From assembly GCF_017916325.1 (NCBI RefSeq), contig NC_090150.1:391436-455435 (forward strand): 64,000 nucleotides of DNA. The letters are read 5' to 3'. Origin of the DNA: Leishmania martiniquensis (taxonomy: Eukaryota; Euglenozoa; Kinetoplastea; Trypanosomatida; Trypanosomatidae). The position numbers and the translations under genes are program-made. The notes below the pieces were generated by a model. That model did not search any database. It saw only the letters and a program-made list of their open reading frames with translations, and was not told the origin of the DNA. This document shows, piece after piece, positions 19,465 to 28,527 of the stretch; the first letter of the stretch is position 1; every line of letters begins with the position of its first letter.

Positions 19465-21156
19465 CTAATTCCCCAGTGTGTACAGAAAGCTGTAGTGCTG
19501 CATCGACAGGTGGTGCGCCACGTGGAAGGAGATGCACGTTCCGAGGAGGGGTATGCGGTTAACGAAGCCGCGAATGAAGTGGTGATAGAGGAGCTGTTTC
19601 AGCACCACGGTAAAGAAAGGATCACGAATGATGTTGTAGAGGCCATTGCGCAGCGCCTGCTGCACTCGCATGTGATCACGCGAGACCACTGGAAGCTCCA
19701 TGGCGGGGCTGATGGCGCGCGCGTGGGTCGCACCGGTCACCGCTGTCGAGCGGCTGGTAAAGCCGTTTGCCGCTTCAGCGCCATCGCCCTGCAGCACCAC
19801 TGCCTCCCCGCCCTCCAGCAAGGCTTCCAGCATGCTGCCGTCGACGCTCTCGGCGCTGTCCTTAATATACACCACCGGCACACGGTGACTGCGCACGAAA
19901 CGGGCAAGCAGCGCGACAAGACAGTCGCACCCCGCCACGCACGCCCACACACGCCAGCTGCCCATGAGAGTCTGCTGCGGTGCGGCAGCTATCGATTTGT
20001 GCAGCGCCGCGAGCGGGTCGGGCCCTGGCGTCAGCTGCAGCGGCGTTCCTGTTTTCTTCGCCTCCTCTGCAGCCTTAGTGGATGCCTCGGCGGCGGCGAC
20101 CATCTCCTTCTTCGACACAGACGGTGGCAATACAGCGATCGAGTTCGCGGTCTCTTCAGGCAGCGCCAGGAATGCGTGCCGTGCCATCGCTACGAGGAGG
20201 AGAGGACGCAGAAGAAGGTAGATGTCCAGCATCATCCCAAGCACGTCAATCCACGTGAACCTGATAGACTCTGCCTCATTCAACTCCGCGTCCACGTCCC
20301 CCTCCTGCGCGAAGGTAACGTGGTCCTCTCCGTCGTCGGCGGCGCTGTTGGAGCCCGCCCTGTACACGTGGCGGTGCTCGTGGCGCCGGTCAGAGACGAC
20401 GCGCGGGATGACGAGTCGCGTGTTGTGCGGCCCCACAACCTCGCCACGCAGGCTCGTGCTGCTGCAGCTGTAGCTCAGTTGTGTGAGAGGGCCGGCATAT
20501 CTGCCGGCGACACCGGCGCCGCCGCCGCAAGCGGCAAAGCTACCAGCACCGCTGCCGCCGCAGCCCAATGAGGCACCGCCGTTGCCGCTGCCGCTGCCGC
20601 CGCGCACACGACGACGCGGCGTGAGGTTGGTCAGGTGGCGCAGGGCACGATGCAGCGACACCTTCATCGATTCCCATAGCCACGGCACGAGGAACAGCTG
20701 ACGGTGCACACACGCCTTCAGTGTGCACTTGACAGCCTCCAGCAGCAGCAGCGCGTTCCACGTGCGACGGTGTCCGGCGTACTTGCGGTGGATCAGCTCC
20801 ATAAGGCACTCCACCTCCTGAACGCCTTGCAACACAAAGGACAGCAGCTCCGTCTTGCTTGTCCGGCGGCCACTGGCGGAGATAATGGCGAAGTTGGAGA
20901 AGCGGTGCAGCTTGCACAGAGAAAAGCACGCCTCTGAGGTGATGAGGTTCGTTGGGTCAGACCACAGCATAGTAAGGGTGCGCGAGAACTGCTCGAGGCT
21001 GGACGCGCCCTCCGGATTGTCCCGCACCCACTTGCAGTACCAGCGGAGCGGATCGAGCAGCTTGCCCACCGGCAGCCCTTCGCCACCGCCGCGGCGGCGC
21101 CCCGCCAGAGCGGGCGACGAGGACGTCGCCGTCACTGTGGCCAGCTCGCGAGACAT
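19465..21156 (-). CDS. PEX16: PEX16-like peroxisomal (glycosomal) membrane protein (563 aa)
   Basis: Resembles PEX16, which in other eukaryotes helps insert peroxisomal membrane proteins, with PEX3 and PEX19; in kinetoplastids the organelle is the glycosome. The open frame starts at a TTG, so I use the ATG at 21154-21156. Family features in order: an N-terminal block with WYCKWVRDNPEGASSLEQF, then SDPTNLITSEACFSLCKL; a helix with EVECLMELIHRK followed by RRTWNALLLLEAVKCTLK; a middle hydrophobic segment IDVLGMMLDIYLLLRPLLL (the family's lyilRPl region); and a C-terminal block with LRNGLYNIIRDPFFTVVL and a hydrophobic region to the end. It is longer than the roughly 340 residues of animal PEX16 because of Gly/Ala and linker insertions, especially a Gly/Ser-rich block near residue 200. 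Similarity is by pattern only, but order and spacing of blocks fit well. Confidence 0.75.
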   Translation of the reverse strand: MSRELATVTATSSSPALAGRRRGGGEGLPVGKLLDPLRWYCKWVRDNPEGASSLEQFSRTLTMLWSDPTNLITSEACFSLCKLHRFSNFAIISASGRRTSKTELLSFVLQGVQEVECLMELIHRKYAGHRRTWNALLLLEAVKCTLKACVHRQLFLVPWLWESMKVSLHRALRHLTNLTPRRRVRGGSGSGNGGASLGCGGSGAGSFAACGGGAGVAGRYAGPLTQLSYSCSSTSLRGEVVGPHNTRLVIPRVVSDRRHEHRHVYRAGSNSAADDGEDHVTFAQEGDVDAELNEAESIRFTWIDVLGMMLDIYLLLRPLLLVAMARHAFLALPEETANSIAVLPPSVSKKEMVAAAEASTKAAEEAKKTGTPLQLTPGPDPLAALHKSIAAAPQQTLMGSWRVWACVAGCDCLVALLARFVRSHRVPVVYIKDSAESVDGSMLEALLEGGEAVVLQGDGAEAANGFTSRSTAVTGATHARAISPAMELPVVSRDHMRVQQALRNGLYNIIRDPFFTVVLKQLLYHHFIRGFVNRIPLLGTCISFHVAHHLSMQHYSFLYTLGN

Positions 21157-22299
21157 GGGGTGCAAGACACTCGCCGAGCTCAAGAGGGGTGCCGAAGGGC
21201 GACGCAGGCTGAGCGAGGCGTGGCGAAAGTATCGGTCGCGGACGTCGCCTTTGCACCGCTCGCAGCGCCCTTTTCACTTTTTGGGTGAAGTGCAGAGTGT
21301 TTTCGGGTGAGAGCCAGGCAGACACGTTGGCGTCGCGACCCTTTCTCCCCCTCTCTCACGCGATTCGTTCACGCCTTCGCTGACGTCCACTGTATGAGTG
21401 GCAAAAAAAAGAGATGGGGTGGGAGGAGTGGTTCGATTCACGCCTTCACGTGAGCGTCTGATCTCCTTTCCTCGAGTGGGTTCGCTGTGCGTGTATATGT
21501 GTGTGACAGAGAAGGGGCTCTTGACGGCAGTGACGTACGCACGTGCTGTCGACGTGTACGTGTACGTGTGTGCTTGTGGGAGGAAGAGGAAGAAGGGTGT
21601 GTGTGGGTGGGAGAGGGGCACGCGGTAGTGCTGGTAGACGCGGGGTGCAGCGTTTGTGGTGTATACGTAGGTGCGGTGACTGATGACATGGAAGATCAAT
21701 ACAGAGCGGGTGGGCGAGCACGAGAGGGATGGCGGTGGCGCTGATGCCACAGAAACGTGGCGGGGAAGGGACGACAGGGATACTGCAAGATGTGTCGGCA
21801 TGCGCCGCCTTCAGCCCCCCCTCCTCCTCCTCCTCCATCACGCACTCTGCGTGGCAACACCGGCACGAGTGAGAAGCCGACAGATGTTGCGAAGCGCTCT
21901 TCGCTCGTTCCTCGCAAACGACGCAGCCGACCGCCCTCTGGACAGCACCGTTGGGGTGTGACGGTGTGGTGGTGGAGGAAGGGGAGAGCTCTCCTCTCCT
22001 CGCGGCAAACTTTGAGACGGTGGCTCGCCGTAATTCAGCACAGAGCAAGTCATGTACACCTATTCACAAAAGGGCTGTCAAGTAAACGACGGAGAGCCAA
22101 GGGGGGGCACACGGGGACAGACACGAAGGCATGCGCCACTCACTCCCAGTCTCGAGTGTATGTGTGTGTGCGCGTGTGTGTGTGTGGACGTCTTGCCTCT
22201 CTTCTTCTTTCAAGAAGCCTATCCACACACCCCCTACACTCACCCCTTCTTCGCTCAGCTGTGATGCACTTGCCTGCGATCACTCCCTCTGGAGCCACC
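21157..22299. other. Intergenic region between DPM2-like and PEX16-like genes
   Basis: About 1.1 kb comprising the DPM2-like 3' UTR and PEX16-like 5' UTR. It includes GT-rich repeats at 21484-21505, 21553-21571 and 22158-22184, and a CTCC/CCTCCT run at 21817-21840. No supportable gene. A TTCGATTC string at 21430 recalls a tRNA B box but lacks a tRNA fold around it. Confidence 0.55.
21390..21428 (-). promoter_or_regulatory. Predicted trans-splice acceptor for PEX16-like gene
   Basis: In transcript orientation a 25-30 base pyrimidine-rich tract with eight consecutive T residues is followed, after GCCACTCATA, by CAG. The AG corresponds to plus-strand 21390-21391, giving a 5' UTR of about 233 bases before the ATG at 21156. 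This matches the kinetoplastid spliced-leader acceptor layout. The exact site is a prediction. Confidence 0.55.
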
Positions 22300-22623
22300 C
22301 TATGAATGAGGCGTGGCCGTTGCTGCGGCTGCGGACGAATGCTCTAGTGGACTTGCACCGGCCACCATCGTCGTCTCTGTCGACGGCGGCACGTAGCCGG
22401 TCCTCCATATTGTGTGAAGGGAACCGACCAACATGCCGAGGCCGATGGCTGTCGTCATCACGAGCGCCGCGAGGAGCAGGCCGTACTCGCGAGGAAGAAA
22501 GAGTGCCTGCGTGAAGTGCGACTCGTCCACAAACGGCATCACGCCGATCCAGAAAACGTAGTAGATGAAGAAGCTCGAGTTGCACACCAGCAACAGCGCG
22601 CCCAGGGCGCGATCTGTCATCAT
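22300..22623 (-). CDS. DPM2: DPM2-like dolichol-phosphate-mannose synthase regulatory subunit (107 aa)
   Basis: Small ER membrane protein resembling DPM2. In animals DPM2 stabilises the DPM1/DPM3 mannosyltransferase and also associates with the enzyme that starts GPI anchor synthesis. I use the ATG at 22621-22623 (MMTDRALGALLLVC); the longer open frame upstream is UTR. Two hydrophobic helices lie at about residues 6-30 and 47-71. Between them is the family's signature loop: FIYYVFWIGVMPFVDESHF followed by FLPREYG, which parallels the human FTYY...LPFID...FLPRAY pattern position by position. A polar Ser/Ala/Thr tail of about 35 residues extends past the usual end of the 84-residue human protein. 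PIG-P/GPI19, another two-helix ER protein, was considered, but the PF(V/I)D and FLPR motifs fit DPM2 better. It lies between the REP fusion and PEX16 genes. Confidence 0.85.
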   Translation of the reverse strand: MMTDRALGALLLVCNSSFFIYYVFWIGVMPFVDESHFTQALFLPREYGLLLAALVMTTAIGLGMLVGSLHTIWRTGYVPPSTETTMVAGASPLEHSSAAAATATPHS

Positions 22624-23434
22624 GATGCCCCTCAGCCACCCGCACTCACCTTTGCTTCGTCTGGTTGGCTTGCTTACTGCCGCGGTCGTCGCTTCTCGCG
22701 ACCATCTCTGCGTAGGATAGAAAGAGGGAGGGAGGGAGGGAGGCGGAAGGGGTGGACAGAACACATGTGTAAGCGCACACGTACCCATCCAGAGAGGCCT
22801 CTGGGGAAACCTGCAAACATATCGAGTCCGGCAACCAGGGCGTGATGCTTATACTTCACCAACGCCTACCCCACCCCCACCTCGGGAAGCCACCGTCTTA
22901 CTCCGTTGGTGCTTCCTCTTCACTCTGTGCGTCCCTGTGTGTCTCTCTGTGTGTGTAAGGGAGAGCGGCAACAGAGATGAGGAGGGGAGGGGCCGGGTGG
23001 GTGGAGCGATCCACGCGCCTAGGATGGCGTCTCCGCATCGCTGACGTCCCAAGACAGCCGCTGCGCGAGTGACTGATGCCTCTTCGCCTCTGTGCGATCA
23101 TTTCTTAATCTTTTTTCCACCCTCGTCGCGTCGCATTCAGTTTCGTGGGCTCTTAAAATATATTTCCTTCGCCCCCTTTTCGCTTCTGTTCTCCGTTGTG
23201 CAGTGCAGTCCTCAGGTCGTACGCGGAAGCGCGTAGGTGTGACTGCTTACATTTAACGCGCTGGTGGAGGGAGCCTCGAAGAGAGACAGAGGAGGAGGGA
23301 GGGAGGGGCCGAGAGCGATGAGCGGGGCGACGGCGGCTCTCGGCCAAGCGTGAGCTTATCGATTTCGGCCTGCTACGCAGGCGAAAAGACACATGTGGCG
23401 CTTCCTCCGGTGCTTGCTGGCTTCGAGGCTGACA
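22624..23434. other. Intergenic region upstream of DPM2-like gene
   Basis: About 0.8 kb, holding the 3' UTR of the methyltransferase-REP gene and the DPM2-like 5' UTR. It includes a four-fold GGGA run at 22726-22743 (C-rich in the transcript), GT repeats at 22939-22958, a short T-rich patch at 23101-23117 and a GGGA run at 23293-23307. No gene seen. Confidence 0.55.
22708..22745 (-). promoter_or_regulatory. Predicted trans-splice acceptor for DPM2-like gene
   Basis: The transcript strand shows repeated CCCT units, then CTTTCTATCCTACG and CAG. The AG corresponds to 22708-22709, leaving a 5' UTR of about 84 bases before the ATG at 22623. This supports the internal start choice, because the upstream 55 codons of the long frame would fall in or before the tract. 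Confidence 0.65.
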
Positions 23435-26400
23435 CTACGAAGGTGGGAGCGGCTTCAGGAAGGCGTAGTCCAGCGCTGCTTCTGCGTCGCCCTCCGGTCC
23501 CCCTGCGGATGTCGCCGTGGCAGCTGCCGGAAGCCCAAGCGCGTCGAGCACGCGCATGTATGCTTTCTCGGCCTGCTGCACGTAATGCCCGTCGTACACG
23601 AGGTTTGGTAACAGCGTCGGTACCTCGACAAGGTGGAAATGCTCAGAGCTGCGGCAGAGGTCAGCTGCTCGCGCCGCAGCCGAACACGCTGGCGCTGGCG
23701 CGGAGGTCGATGGCGCAGAATCTTCTCCCGTCGTCCCGTGGCGCAGAAGATGTTGGCGGTCGCTCTCGTTGGCGCTTCTCAGCTTCACGGATTCCTCCCA
23801 ACCAAACGGATGCGTCCAGCGCGTCTCACTCGGCAGCTCCACTGGGCACGACACCAGGCCGCGCTGCGCCACCTCGTGGCTATCCACGGTGAAGACAGCC
23901 GCCAGAACAATGTCGTCGCGGCAGACGCAGTACGGCCTTTCCGCCTGCGTGGTGGATGTGTAGTAGTGCATGACGTACTCGCGTAGCTGCTCCTGCGGCA
24001 GCTGGCCCGCGTCGGCCGTGAAGTGTAATACACACGAGTCACACGTTGTATTGCCGCCGGTGTCGCTTTCGGTGAAGCGCGCCGGTGCCTGATCGGACGC
24101 AAAGGATTGCTGCATGACCCACACCACCGCTTGCGTCTGTGGCTCCCTCACGAGGGCCGTGATCAGGGGCGCAGCAGCAGTGTAGTCGCGCGCGTAATCC
24201 ACCTCGATGACGCCAGCGGCCTGCAGTGTCGCCAGTGAGAAGAGCGACGCGGTCTTGGTCGCCAGTACGACGCGGCTGAAGCGGACCACAGCTGCGGTGG
24301 ATGCCGACGCCGCCGCCGCCGCTTCATCGACTGCATCCGCGTCGCCTCCTCTTGTCCGCTCCGTTGCCGCGGCGGGCGAGGGAGCACCGCGCTGCCCCTG
24401 CGGAAGCGGCATGAGCGGCGCCCGGCCCTGCTCTTGCTCCTTTAGGAAGTCGACGTACCAGTCTTGCACTCCGTAGGTCATGTGATTCGCCGCGGTGAGC
24501 TCCGCTGGGGCGACGATGACCTTCGCGGGAACCCACTGTCCGTTGCTCAGCACAGCGTACTGCGTCTCCTTCCCCTCGTCGATGGCGACGCCGCGGAGGC
24601 TGCGACGCAGGAGAAAGATACCACCCCAGACCGCGGAGATGCGGCACATCATCTGCGGCACCTCCGCCGCACCATAGGACGTGGCGAGGTAGGGGGATTT
24701 GCCGTCGAAAGCGCCCGTGGAGATAAGAAGATTACGGACCATGTCCACCGACTGAACGAGAGGCGGCACAGGCGGAGCGGCCTGCCCGCTGGCCGCGTTC
24801 GCGCCGTTTGTCGCGGGCAGAACGTTCATCATGCCCATGAGTGAGACAGTGTCGAGAGCGGTGCCGGAGAGGTCATACTTGCGCTGCAAGAGCTCCGTTA
24901 GGGTGATCTGCGGATTCGACTGCGCCTCGCGGGCGAAGGTGGCCGCCGCCTCCTCGGTGAGGGACAGGCTCACGACAGACGGTTTGTCACCTGGATTCGC
25001 GCCCTTGGCGTGGAGTTGCTCCACCACGGATGCCTCAACGTCCTTCACAAAACGCATCATGCGGCGCTTGTCAAAGAGGCCTATAGCGGTGGTGTCGAAG
25101 ACGCCCGCTCGCGTCAGCGGCACCTCCATCGCAGTCGTCGTCGCCGCAGCCCCGGCTACGCTTGATGGGTGCTGGAGGAAGAGAAAGCGATGAACGTGCT
25201 GGCACTCCAGCGATCGACCCATGCCGGAGGAGACAATCTGACGCAGCAGCGGACCACGCGCCATGTAGCACATCGGGAGCACGTCGAACAGGTAGCGGCG
25301 GCGGCGCGCCTCCGGCACATCGTCAACAATGTGGTTGATGAAGACGTCTGGGACGCTGAATGAGGACGTGGCCAATGACGATGTGCGGCTCAAGTACTGG
25401 AGGAAGCCAGCGTAGTCGAAGGTGACCATGGCGGCGGCATAGTGATCCGCGCCATCGCAGTGCAGCACCTTCAGCCCGTTTCGCGCCAACGCCGCTGACA
25501 CGATCGACTGCACCATCCCCGTTCCCTGGAGCACGACATCGAAGCGCAGGCTGACGTCTAAGCCACAGCCGGCGTCATCGAAGCGACGTGTGATCTTGTA
25601 GCACTTCACCGGCTGCCGCACCGACTGCGGCCCGCGGTCCTCCGGGAACATCATCGGGTAGTTCTCCTCATCCACCTGCTCGTAGTGCAGCCCGCGGCGC
25701 ACGCACTTGTCAAAGAACTCAAGGTCGTGCAGCTGCTTGTGCGCTCGGTGGTGGGAGAAGACGCAGTAGCCGGCCGCGCTCCGGTTCTTCGCCAGGAGCG
25801 TGGCCAGCGTGTCGGCGAGGTCATCGTTGCACAAGTGGTTGAAGAGGATGTCGGACAAGAGGACAACATCGTAGCCAGCGCCGCCGATTGTGTACTGCAT
25901 TACTTTATCGATGTGCTCCCTCTTTCCCCATAGAAGGGGCTCCACGTAGCAGCGCGTATCCATGGCTGCTTGCAGGCGATCAGCCGCAACGGTATCCACG
26001 CCACCGTCCTTGGCGAGATGCTGCCGGGCCCGCGCCTCCATTTCGCACTTCACGTCAGCGTCAATGTCGCCAGCGGCGCAGTTTGCCTCGAAGTTCAGCG
26101 CAAGAACGTCAAGTAGCTCCGCGTCTGGGTAGTCCGTCACGACGCACAACCGCGCGCCGTTCTTGTACGCGACCAGAGTCGGGACGCCAAGCCCGGCACC
26201 GAGTTCGATGACACATTTGTCACGCACGTCAATCAGGCGCTCGTCCATGCGCTTGACGAGATACTTGGCGGCGTTCCAGAGCTTGTGCCCCCAGAGGCTG
26301 TGACGCTTGTCACGGAAGCGCACCTCCAGCGGCGGCGGCGCAAGGTGCACGAGACGCTGACGTAGCACCGCCATATCTTCTGCCGCCGTTGCCGCAGATG

Positions 26401-26557
26401 CCACGTTGTCGAAGCGGTCAAGGAGAGGGGTGAAGTGGTCGCACGTCGTCCCTTCCGCAGCGAGCGCCTGACGGCTGATGGAGATCGTCTGCAGCGGGTA
26501 CTCCGGCACCTCGTCCACACCGCCAAAGAAATCACCAAGGCCTTCGTCGTCGGACAT
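23435..26557 (-). CDS. EFM7/NNT1-like methyltransferase fused to Rab escort protein (1040 aa)
   Basis: Two-domain fusion in one uninterrupted frame. Residues about 75-322 are a class I methyltransferase of the EFM7/NNT1 type: motif I VIELGAGLGVPTLVA (about 116-130), the diagnostic TDYPDAEL (141-148), YDVVLLSDILFNH (about 229-241), FSHHRAH, and a closing ENYPMMFPEDRG (298-309). Yeast EFM7 methylates the N-terminus and adjacent lysine of eEF1A. Residues about 338-1040 match the Rab escort/GDI fold: SCR1 FDVVLQGTGMVQSIVSAAL then KVLHCDG; a REP-like VFDTTAIGLFDKRRMMRF (486-503); YGAAEVPQMMCRISAVWGG (about 629-647), which keeps the Glu and Arg of the Rab-binding platform; and a C-terminal helix with QQAEKAYMRVLDAL. 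REP presents Rabs to geranylgeranyl transferase II. Linker is under 20 residues. The GDI YYGG motif is replaced by HYAA. ATG at 26555-26557. Confidence 0.85.
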   Translation of the reverse strand: MSDDEGLGDFFGGVDEVPEYPLQTISISRQALAAEGTTCDHFTPLLDRFDNVASAATAAEDMAVLRQRLVHLAPPPLEVRFRDKRHSLWGHKLWNAAKYLVKRMDERLIDVRDKCVIELGAGLGVPTLVAYKNGARLCVVTDYPDAELLDVLALNFEANCAAGDIDADVKCEMEARARQHLAKDGGVDTVAADRLQAAMDTRCYVEPLLWGKREHIDKVMQYTIGGAGYDVVLLSDILFNHLCNDDLADTLATLLAKNRSAAGYCVFSHHRAHKQLHDLEFFDKCVRRGLHYEQVDEENYPMMFPEDRGPQSVRQPVKCYKITRRFDDAGCGLDVSLRFDVVLQGTGMVQSIVSAALARNGLKVLHCDGADHYAAAMVTFDYAGFLQYLSRTSSLATSSFSVPDVFINHIVDDVPEARRRRYLFDVLPMCYMARGPLLRQIVSSGMGRSLECQHVHRFLFLQHPSSVAGAAATTTAMEVPLTRAGVFDTTAIGLFDKRRMMRFVKDVEASVVEQLHAKGANPGDKPSVVSLSLTEEAAATFAREAQSNPQITLTELLQRKYDLSGTALDTVSLMGMMNVLPATNGANAASGQAAPPVPPLVQSVDMVRNLLISTGAFDGKSPYLATSYGAAEVPQMMCRISAVWGGIFLLRRSLRGVAIDEGKETQYAVLSNGQWVPAKVIVAPAELTAANHMTYGVQDWYVDFLKEQEQGRAPLMPLPQGQRGAPSPAAATERTRGGDADAVDEAAAAASASTAAVVRFSRVVLATKTASLFSLATLQAAGVIEVDYARDYTAAAPLITALVREPQTQAVVWVMQQSFASDQAPARFTESDTGGNTTCDSCVLHFTADAGQLPQEQLREYVMHYYTSTTQAERPYCVCRDDIVLAAVFTVDSHEVAQRGLVSCPVELPSETRWTHPFGWEESVKLRSANESDRQHLLRHGTTGEDSAPSTSAPAPACSAAARAADLCRSSEHFHLVEVPTLLPNLVYDGHYVQQAEKAYMRVLDALGLPAAATATSAGGPEGDAEAALDYAFLKPLPPS

Positions 26558-27159
26558 GATTATCGGGGAGTGGGGGCGCAGTGATCACTCTCCAGACACC
26601 GCCGCCGTGGCAGTCACGCAAATCACTACGCCTGCGTGCTATGCAGGCGTCAGTCGGTGAATGAAGAGCAGAGATGGGAGTGTGCGTGTGCGTGTGTGTG
26701 TGTGTGCGCCAGCGGCGTTAAGACGGGTATGAGGGTGAGTGGGGTAGGGCACACAGGCGCCACCAACACACATTCGCAACGAGAAGACGTCGCTGCTTCG
26801 GGCAGCGTTTGGCCAGTGGGGCGGTGTGCGTGTGTGAGCTTAGAGGAAGCGGGAGAACAGGCGGGCCAGGTCATCGGGTACGGGGGTGCGGTGAGGTGAA
26901 TGGGGCGGAGTGGAGAGGGGCCGCGTGCGTGCGTGGTGCGATGAACGCGCGGTAAGGTATGCCATGCGCTTTAATGAGCGCAGTCACCAATGAGGATGGC
27001 GCTGATGTGCCTTTCTTTCGGCACATGTGGTGGCAAGCGGAGGTTGTGTGCGTGTGTCGGTGTGACGGCGGTGATGCCTCTGAGCTCCCCTTCCCCTTCT
27101 GCCCTCTTCACACTTTGCAGCAGGAGGGTTGCCATTGATGGCGCTGATGGAGGCAGGCC
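26558..27159. other. Intergenic region, GT repeats
   Basis: About 0.6 kb between the 455-residue gene and the methyltransferase-REP gene. GT runs occur at about 26681-26705 and 26823-26835. An imperfect 12-base repeat with GCAGGCGT occurs near 26631-26650. Nothing resembling a gene was seen. Confidence 0.55.
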
Positions 27160-28527
27160 CTACAGCGTGACCGAGAGCGCACGCAGCAGCGGCAGTCCGC
27201 CCAGCTGCGCGCAGGCTACTACCAGCGGGTGGAGCTCCACAGCTACATGGAGGCGCGTGGGCTTCGTCTCGCTCAGGCAGCGAAGGCGGTCGTCGTGATG
27301 GCTCAGCAGCGAGCGTACACGGTGCAGCAGATGCTGCCGGTACGCCTCCGTCCCGTTCAGCGTCGCCACATCCGCAGAGAGCTCGTGCGCGTTCCGCACA
27401 TGGCCGTTCGCCACCTGTGATTCCTCGGGATCGATAGGGGCGTCCTTGTTGGTGCGTGCGTGAGGGCCGTGCGCTAGCACCGGCCTGTTAGGCAACGCCG
27501 GTTGCCCGCAGAGACCCCACCGCGGAGGGCGCGGCGGTGAGCAGAGAGGGCAGCAAATCTCATGCACAGCGGATACGCGATCGAGAACGGTCTTGAACAC
27601 CCGAAGGGCCTCTGCGTGCGCTGCGGTGAGCGGGGTAGCAGGAGCACGAACACTCACGGGAGAAGCAGAGGACCTCACCTGACATTCAGGCGCCTTAGCG
27701 TTCCGCGTGTCGGCCTCCGAGACACCCGCGGGGTTGATCGACTCAGCGCGTGACACCGTGGAAGCGAAGGAACACGACGAGCTCAGCCCGTGACTTGGCA
27801 CAGTCACCTCCTCGCGGCGGTCATCGCCCTTAGTAACACTACCGTCGTTGACCAGAGACGCAGAGGAGGATGCCAAAGAATCGATGGGAGGGGACAAGGC
27901 GCGGTGGCGACACGCGGAGGTCTCCTCCACTGCGCTGTCAACGAGGCCGACGCGCCGAGGCCCCTCGAATACCTTCTCCCACATGGGGGCCTCCTCACGT
28001 GCTCGCTTGAAGTTGCGGTAGATGGCCATAAGGGACCACCTGCCGGGGGTACCGCTGGGCAGGCAGCCGCCAACGCCTGTAGAGCTTGCGCGGCGTTGCG
28101 TTTCCAGGACAGCGGTCGTCACCGCTAACGTTTGCATTGAACCGCAGCACGCATGCGACGAGGAAGGCCCAGACGTGGCGCCATTTGCAGGAGCCGAAAG
28201 TGAGGAGGGGTGGCGCGGCTGCAGAGTGTAACGGGCACGCTCCTGAACGAACGAGTCGGACCACAGGGAGGCAGGCAGGAGTAGTTCTAGTGACTGGAAG
28301 CTGGGGTGCTGGTACTGCGCCACCTCGCTCGACGCGGCCAGGTACCTGAAGGGAGCGGCGGCAGGAGGGTGGCCGCCTGCGCTGCTGCTGGAGCTGCTCT
28401 CCGTCTCCGAAGAGAGTCCTAGTGAGCGGAGGAGATCGACCATGTCTGCCTGCGATAAGAGGCGGGAGGCGTATGCGCGCTGCTCCATCCGCTCCCCCTT
28501 TTCTATGCGGTTCTCTGCACGTGTCAT
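27160..28527 (-). CDS. Hypothetical protein (455 aa)
   Basis: Not recognised. The N-terminal 45 residues are helical and charged (MTRAENRIEKGERMEQRAY, then SQADMVDLLRSLGL), followed by a Ser run. Residues 60-120 include WSDSFVQERARYTLQPRHP. A block near 170-190 has WSLMAIYRNFKRAREEAP. Near residue 325, HEICCPLCSPP and GLCGQP give several cysteines that could bind zinc, though spacing is not that of a known finger. The C-terminal 100 residues look helical and ordered, ending LGGLPLLRALSVTL. The ATG at 28525-28527 is used; a second in-frame ATG 13 codons in is possible. No membrane segment or signal peptide. Size, ATG, and fit between UTR-like flanks support a real gene of unknown function. Confidence 0.65.
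   Translation of the reverse strand: MTRAENRIEKGERMEQRAYASRLLSQADMVDLLRSLGLSSETESSSSSSAGGHPPAAAPFRYLAASSEVAQYQHPSFQSLELLLPASLWSDSFVQERARYTLQPRHPSSLSAPANGATSGPSSSHACCGSMQTLAVTTAVLETQRRASSTGVGGCLPSGTPGRWSLMAIYRNFKRAREEAPMWEKVFEGPRRVGLVDSAVEETSACRHRALSPPIDSLASSSASLVNDGSVTKGDDRREEVTVPSHGLSSSCSFASTVSRAESINPAGVSEADTRNAKAPECQVRSSASPVSVRAPATPLTAAHAEALRVFKTVLDRVSAVHEICCPLCSPPRPPRWGLCGQPALPNRPVLAHGPHARTNKDAPIDPEESQVANGHVRNAHELSADVATLNGTEAYRQHLLHRVRSLLSHHDDRLRCLSETKPTRLHVAVELHPLVVACAQLGGLPLLRALSVTL

Noticed and set aside
19363..20571. 402-codon plus-strand open frame antisense to the PEX16-like gene
   Set aside because: Its composition (many His, Arg, Val) is that of an antisense shadow, and the minus strand has a recognisable protein family.
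21425..21440. String GGTTCGATTC resembling a tRNA B box
   Set aside because: No matching A box, acceptor stem or cloverleaf could be drawn around it on either strand.
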